A stretch of 8,790 nucleotides of DNA, from NCBI GenBank assembly GCA_002401545.1, contig NVTJ01000005.1, positions 32,311 through 41,100 of the forward strand. Direction: 5' to 3'. The position numbers and the translations under genes are program-made. This DNA is from Alphaproteobacteria bacterium. Its GTDB lineage: Bacteria; Pseudomonadota; Alphaproteobacteria; Sphingomonadales; Emcibacteraceae. The notes under the pieces are model-generated. The model ran no database searches, had not been told where the DNA came from, and saw nothing but the letters and a program-made list of their open reading frames with translations. Positions 7,208-8,790 of the stretch are shown in pieces (positions within the stretch are counted from its first letter, which is position 1; every line of letters begins with the position of its first letter).

Positions 7208-8475
7208 CATTCCCTTTTTTAAAAGAAACTCTGACATCTACATTGATCGGCGCGCTTTTCTTTACCGGGAGCAGCCTTATTGAGCCCGCTTCCAGCCGGG
7301 CTAATGTCAGAATTCTGGCGGTCCCGGAAAAAACCCGGCTGATAGAAGACAATCTATTGTCCATAAAACTCTATATCACCAACGATGCTGCTCCTGTCAT
7401 TAGCTTCTCCCCGCTGGCGACTATCAAGGCCACTCTAAAGACACTTGATAGCCATGAAACCGATGTGGTACGGATATTATTGCGTCTGGCTTATGGCGAT
7501 AAACAAAAACAGCCCTTTGAGCTTGCAGAGGGACAATTTCGTATTCTGTCATACGATTTTACCCTCTCAGAAGAAATGAAAGGCCCCCTGCCCCAAAATC
7601 TTGTCCTGACTCTGGACCTGCCTGGCGGCGTCAATTATTCAGTACTTGTTACAATTCCGTCGGATCAAGGGGATAAAAATCCCTCAATAATAACAAACGA
7701 GAACCCTACATATCCTGATACAGAAACCGCAGGGGACAAATCGGAGAATACTGCCTCGTTCTTTTCCAATTTCTCCGGTTATGAACCGATCTATTTTTTA
7801 TATGGAGCCGAACCCTCCAATGCAAAATTCCAGCTTAGTTTCAAATATCGCGTTATCAATCCGCAGGCAAATCTGGCGCAGAAATGGCCCTGGTTAAGCA
7901 GATTACACCTTGGTTATACCCAGACCGCCTTCTGGGACCTGTCCTCTGAATCCCGTCCTTTTACCGATATAATTTTTCAGCCCGCGCTTTTTTACCAGTA
8001 TCAATTAGAGAATCCTGCCTTCATCCCTGCGGCGTCCCATTTCGGGATCCTGACAGGTATTCAGCACCAGTCCAACGGCAAGGATGGTTCTGAATCCCGG
8101 AGCCTGAATTTTGCCTATATTGAACCCAACGCCACATTTTCTATTGGCCAGAATATGGAATTGAACCTCCGGGCACGGGTCTGGGCATATCTGGGCGACC
8201 TGAGTGATAATCCGGACATTCGGGATTTCCGGGGAAATGCCCTGATCTCCGCCGGAATTGGCAATCTGGATGGCTGGATGCTGATGTCCGAACTGCGCGG
8301 AAATCCCGGCACCGGAAAAGGTAGTCTGCAGTTTGACCTGTCTTATCCATTGAACCGCATATTATCCCGCGATATTTATTTTTTCGGCCAGCTATATTCT
8401 GGATATGGGGAAAGCCTGATAGGTTATAACCGTAAAGACACCAGCTTGCGGTTCGGCATAGCCCTTCACCGCTAA
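7204..8475 (+). CDS. pldA: Outer-membrane phospholipase A (OMPLA) with an extra N-terminal periplasmic domain
   Basis: This 423-residue protein hydrolyses acyl chains of phospholipids that reach the outer leaflet of the outer membrane. The barrel spans about residues 187-423 and follows E. coli PldA: YEPIYFLYGA, AKFQLSFKYR, LGYTQTAFWDLS, and near the end YSGYGESLIGYN. The catalytic motif HQSN gives His288 and Ser290, and Asn302 falls exactly 14 residues after the His, matching His142/Ser144/Asn156 of E. coli mature numbering. At the calcium-ligand positions Ser298 is kept (Ser152), but Arg147 is Lys293. A signal peptide covers about 1-33 (SSRA cleavage). Residues 34-185 form an added strand-rich domain absent from the E. 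coli enzyme. The last residue is Arg, not the usual aromatic. I chose the ATG at 7204, not a longer start at 7150, because it gives a clean signal peptide and the ATGA overlap with the upstream gene. Confidence 0.93.
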   Translation: MTFPFLKETLTSTLIGALFFTGSSLIEPASSRANVRILAVPEKTRLIEDNLLSIKLYITNDAAPVISFSPLATIKATLKTLDSHETDVVRILLRLAYGDKQKQPFELAEGQFRILSYDFTLSEEMKGPLPQNLVLTLDLPGGVNYSVLVTIPSDQGDKNPSIITNENPTYPDTETAGDKSENTASFFSNFSGYEPIYFLYGAEPSNAKFQLSFKYRVINPQANLAQKWPWLSRLHLGYTQTAFWDLSSESRPFTDIIFQPALFYQYQLENPAFIPAASHFGILTGIQHQSNGKDGSESRSLNFAYIEPNATFSIGQNMELNLRARVWAYLGDLSDNPDIRDFRGNALISAGIGNLDGWMLMSELRGNPGTGKGSLQFDLSYPLNRILSRDIYFFGQLYSGYGESLIGYNRKDTSLRFGIALHR

Positions 8476-8651
8476 AGTGACCTGCGCCCTTTACCAGATT
8501 TTGCCAAAGAAATCGACGCTGACCTCTTGAATATGGGAAAAATATCCGGCATCTGTATTTCTGGTTTCTTTATGAGCAAGACAGCGGAAACCATAATAGT
8601 TTTAAGATTCCGGTGACTGCGGAAGGCTGAGATATTGATAATAAAATTTGA
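8476..8651. other. Convergent gap with no convincing gene
   Basis: These 176 bases separate pldA from the minus-strand gene at the window edge. An open stretch of about 46 codons continues in the pldA frame past its TAA, but that length is expected by chance and no homology is apparent. The only structure seen is the weak inverted repeat listed separately. Confidence 0.5.
8562..8593 (+). repeat. Inverted repeat, weak terminator candidate after pldA
   Basis: TGGTTTC (8562-8568) and GAAACCA (8587-8593) are exact inverted copies of 7 bases with an 18-base loop. A partly T-rich stretch, TAATAGTTTT, follows at 8594-8603. The location between converging genes suits a terminator, but the loop is long and the T-tract is broken. 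Confidence 0.25.
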
Positions 8652-8790
8652 TTATTCAGGCTTAACCATCAATCGATTGTTCAGGGGCATGACAGGACGA
8701 ACATTCTTGCCCATGATATCCGCAAGCGCCTTTATTTGTTCCGGGCTTGCTTCAACACTGTCCTCAACCACATGCCAGTTTACACCCTCC
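8652..8790 (-). CDS. 3' end of an unrecognised minus-strand gene, truncated by the window edge
   Basis: Read on the minus strand from 8789, an open frame gives 45 residues ending in TAA at 8654-8652. It begins EGVNWHVVEDSVEASPEQ, continues IKALADIMGKNVRPVMPL, and ends NNRLMVKPE. The balanced, non-repetitive composition and the amphipathic helix-like SPEQIKALADIMGK look like real protein rather than noise, and another minus-strand frame over these bases hits a stop early. Its start lies beyond 8790. I do not recognise the family. Confidence 0.65.
   Translation of the reverse strand, partial: EGVNWHVVEDSVEASPEQIKALADIMGKNVRPVMPLNNRLMVKPE

Noticed and set aside
8476..8615. Open frame continuing past the pldA stop codon
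   Set aside because: A run of about 46 codons without a stop is common by chance. PldA already ends at a normal barrel terminus after the YSGYGESLIGYN region, so neither readthrough nor a new gene is needed.

Overview
The window looks like chromosomal DNA from a Gram-negative proteobacterium. An alphaproteobacterium is plausible from the gene styles and the roughly 50% GC, but no marker here fixes the taxon. Every recognisable gene belongs to the cell envelope: an inner-membrane RND exporter fused to a periplasmic lipid-carrier domain, an outer-membrane barrel, an ABC-2 exporter, a small four-helix membrane protein, and outer-membrane phospholipase A. I see no rRNA, tRNA, CRISPR array, IS element or phage gene.

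Layout. (1) 44-4545, plus strand: a two-gene operon with an ATGA stop/start overlap. The first gene is a 1063-residue MMPL/RND transporter with a LolA-like domain joined to its C-terminus. The second is a 437-residue outer-membrane beta-barrel of the DUF1302/alginate-export-like type. Together they could form an inner membrane-periplasm-outer membrane route for a hydrophobic substrate. (2) 4546-4840: a 295-bp convergent gap with a candidate terminator hairpin and no convincing gene. (3) 4841-6649, minus strand: a 602-residue ABC ATPase-permease fusion resembling the C-terminal half of RbbA/YhiH. It appears to have lost the first transmembrane helix of its permease, and its translation start is odd, so it may be decaying. 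(4) 6650-6796: a divergent promoter region with a short dyad and a candidate plus-strand promoter. (5) 6797-8475, plus strand: a 136-residue four-helix membrane protein of unknown function overlaps by ATGA a 423-residue phospholipase A (pldA) that carries an extra N-terminal domain of about 150 residues. (6) 8476-8651: a short gap, then the 3' end of an unrecognised minus-strand gene running off the window.

Functionally, the locus suggests envelope lipid handling: movement of a lipid-like substrate across the envelope (operon 1) beside phospholipid degradation in the outer leaflet (operon 2). That the two operons work together is inference from proximity only. The strongest oddities are the internal signal-peptide-like joint in the RND-LolA fusion, the missing helix in the ABC permease, and the coupled small membrane protein/PldA pair with its extended PldA.
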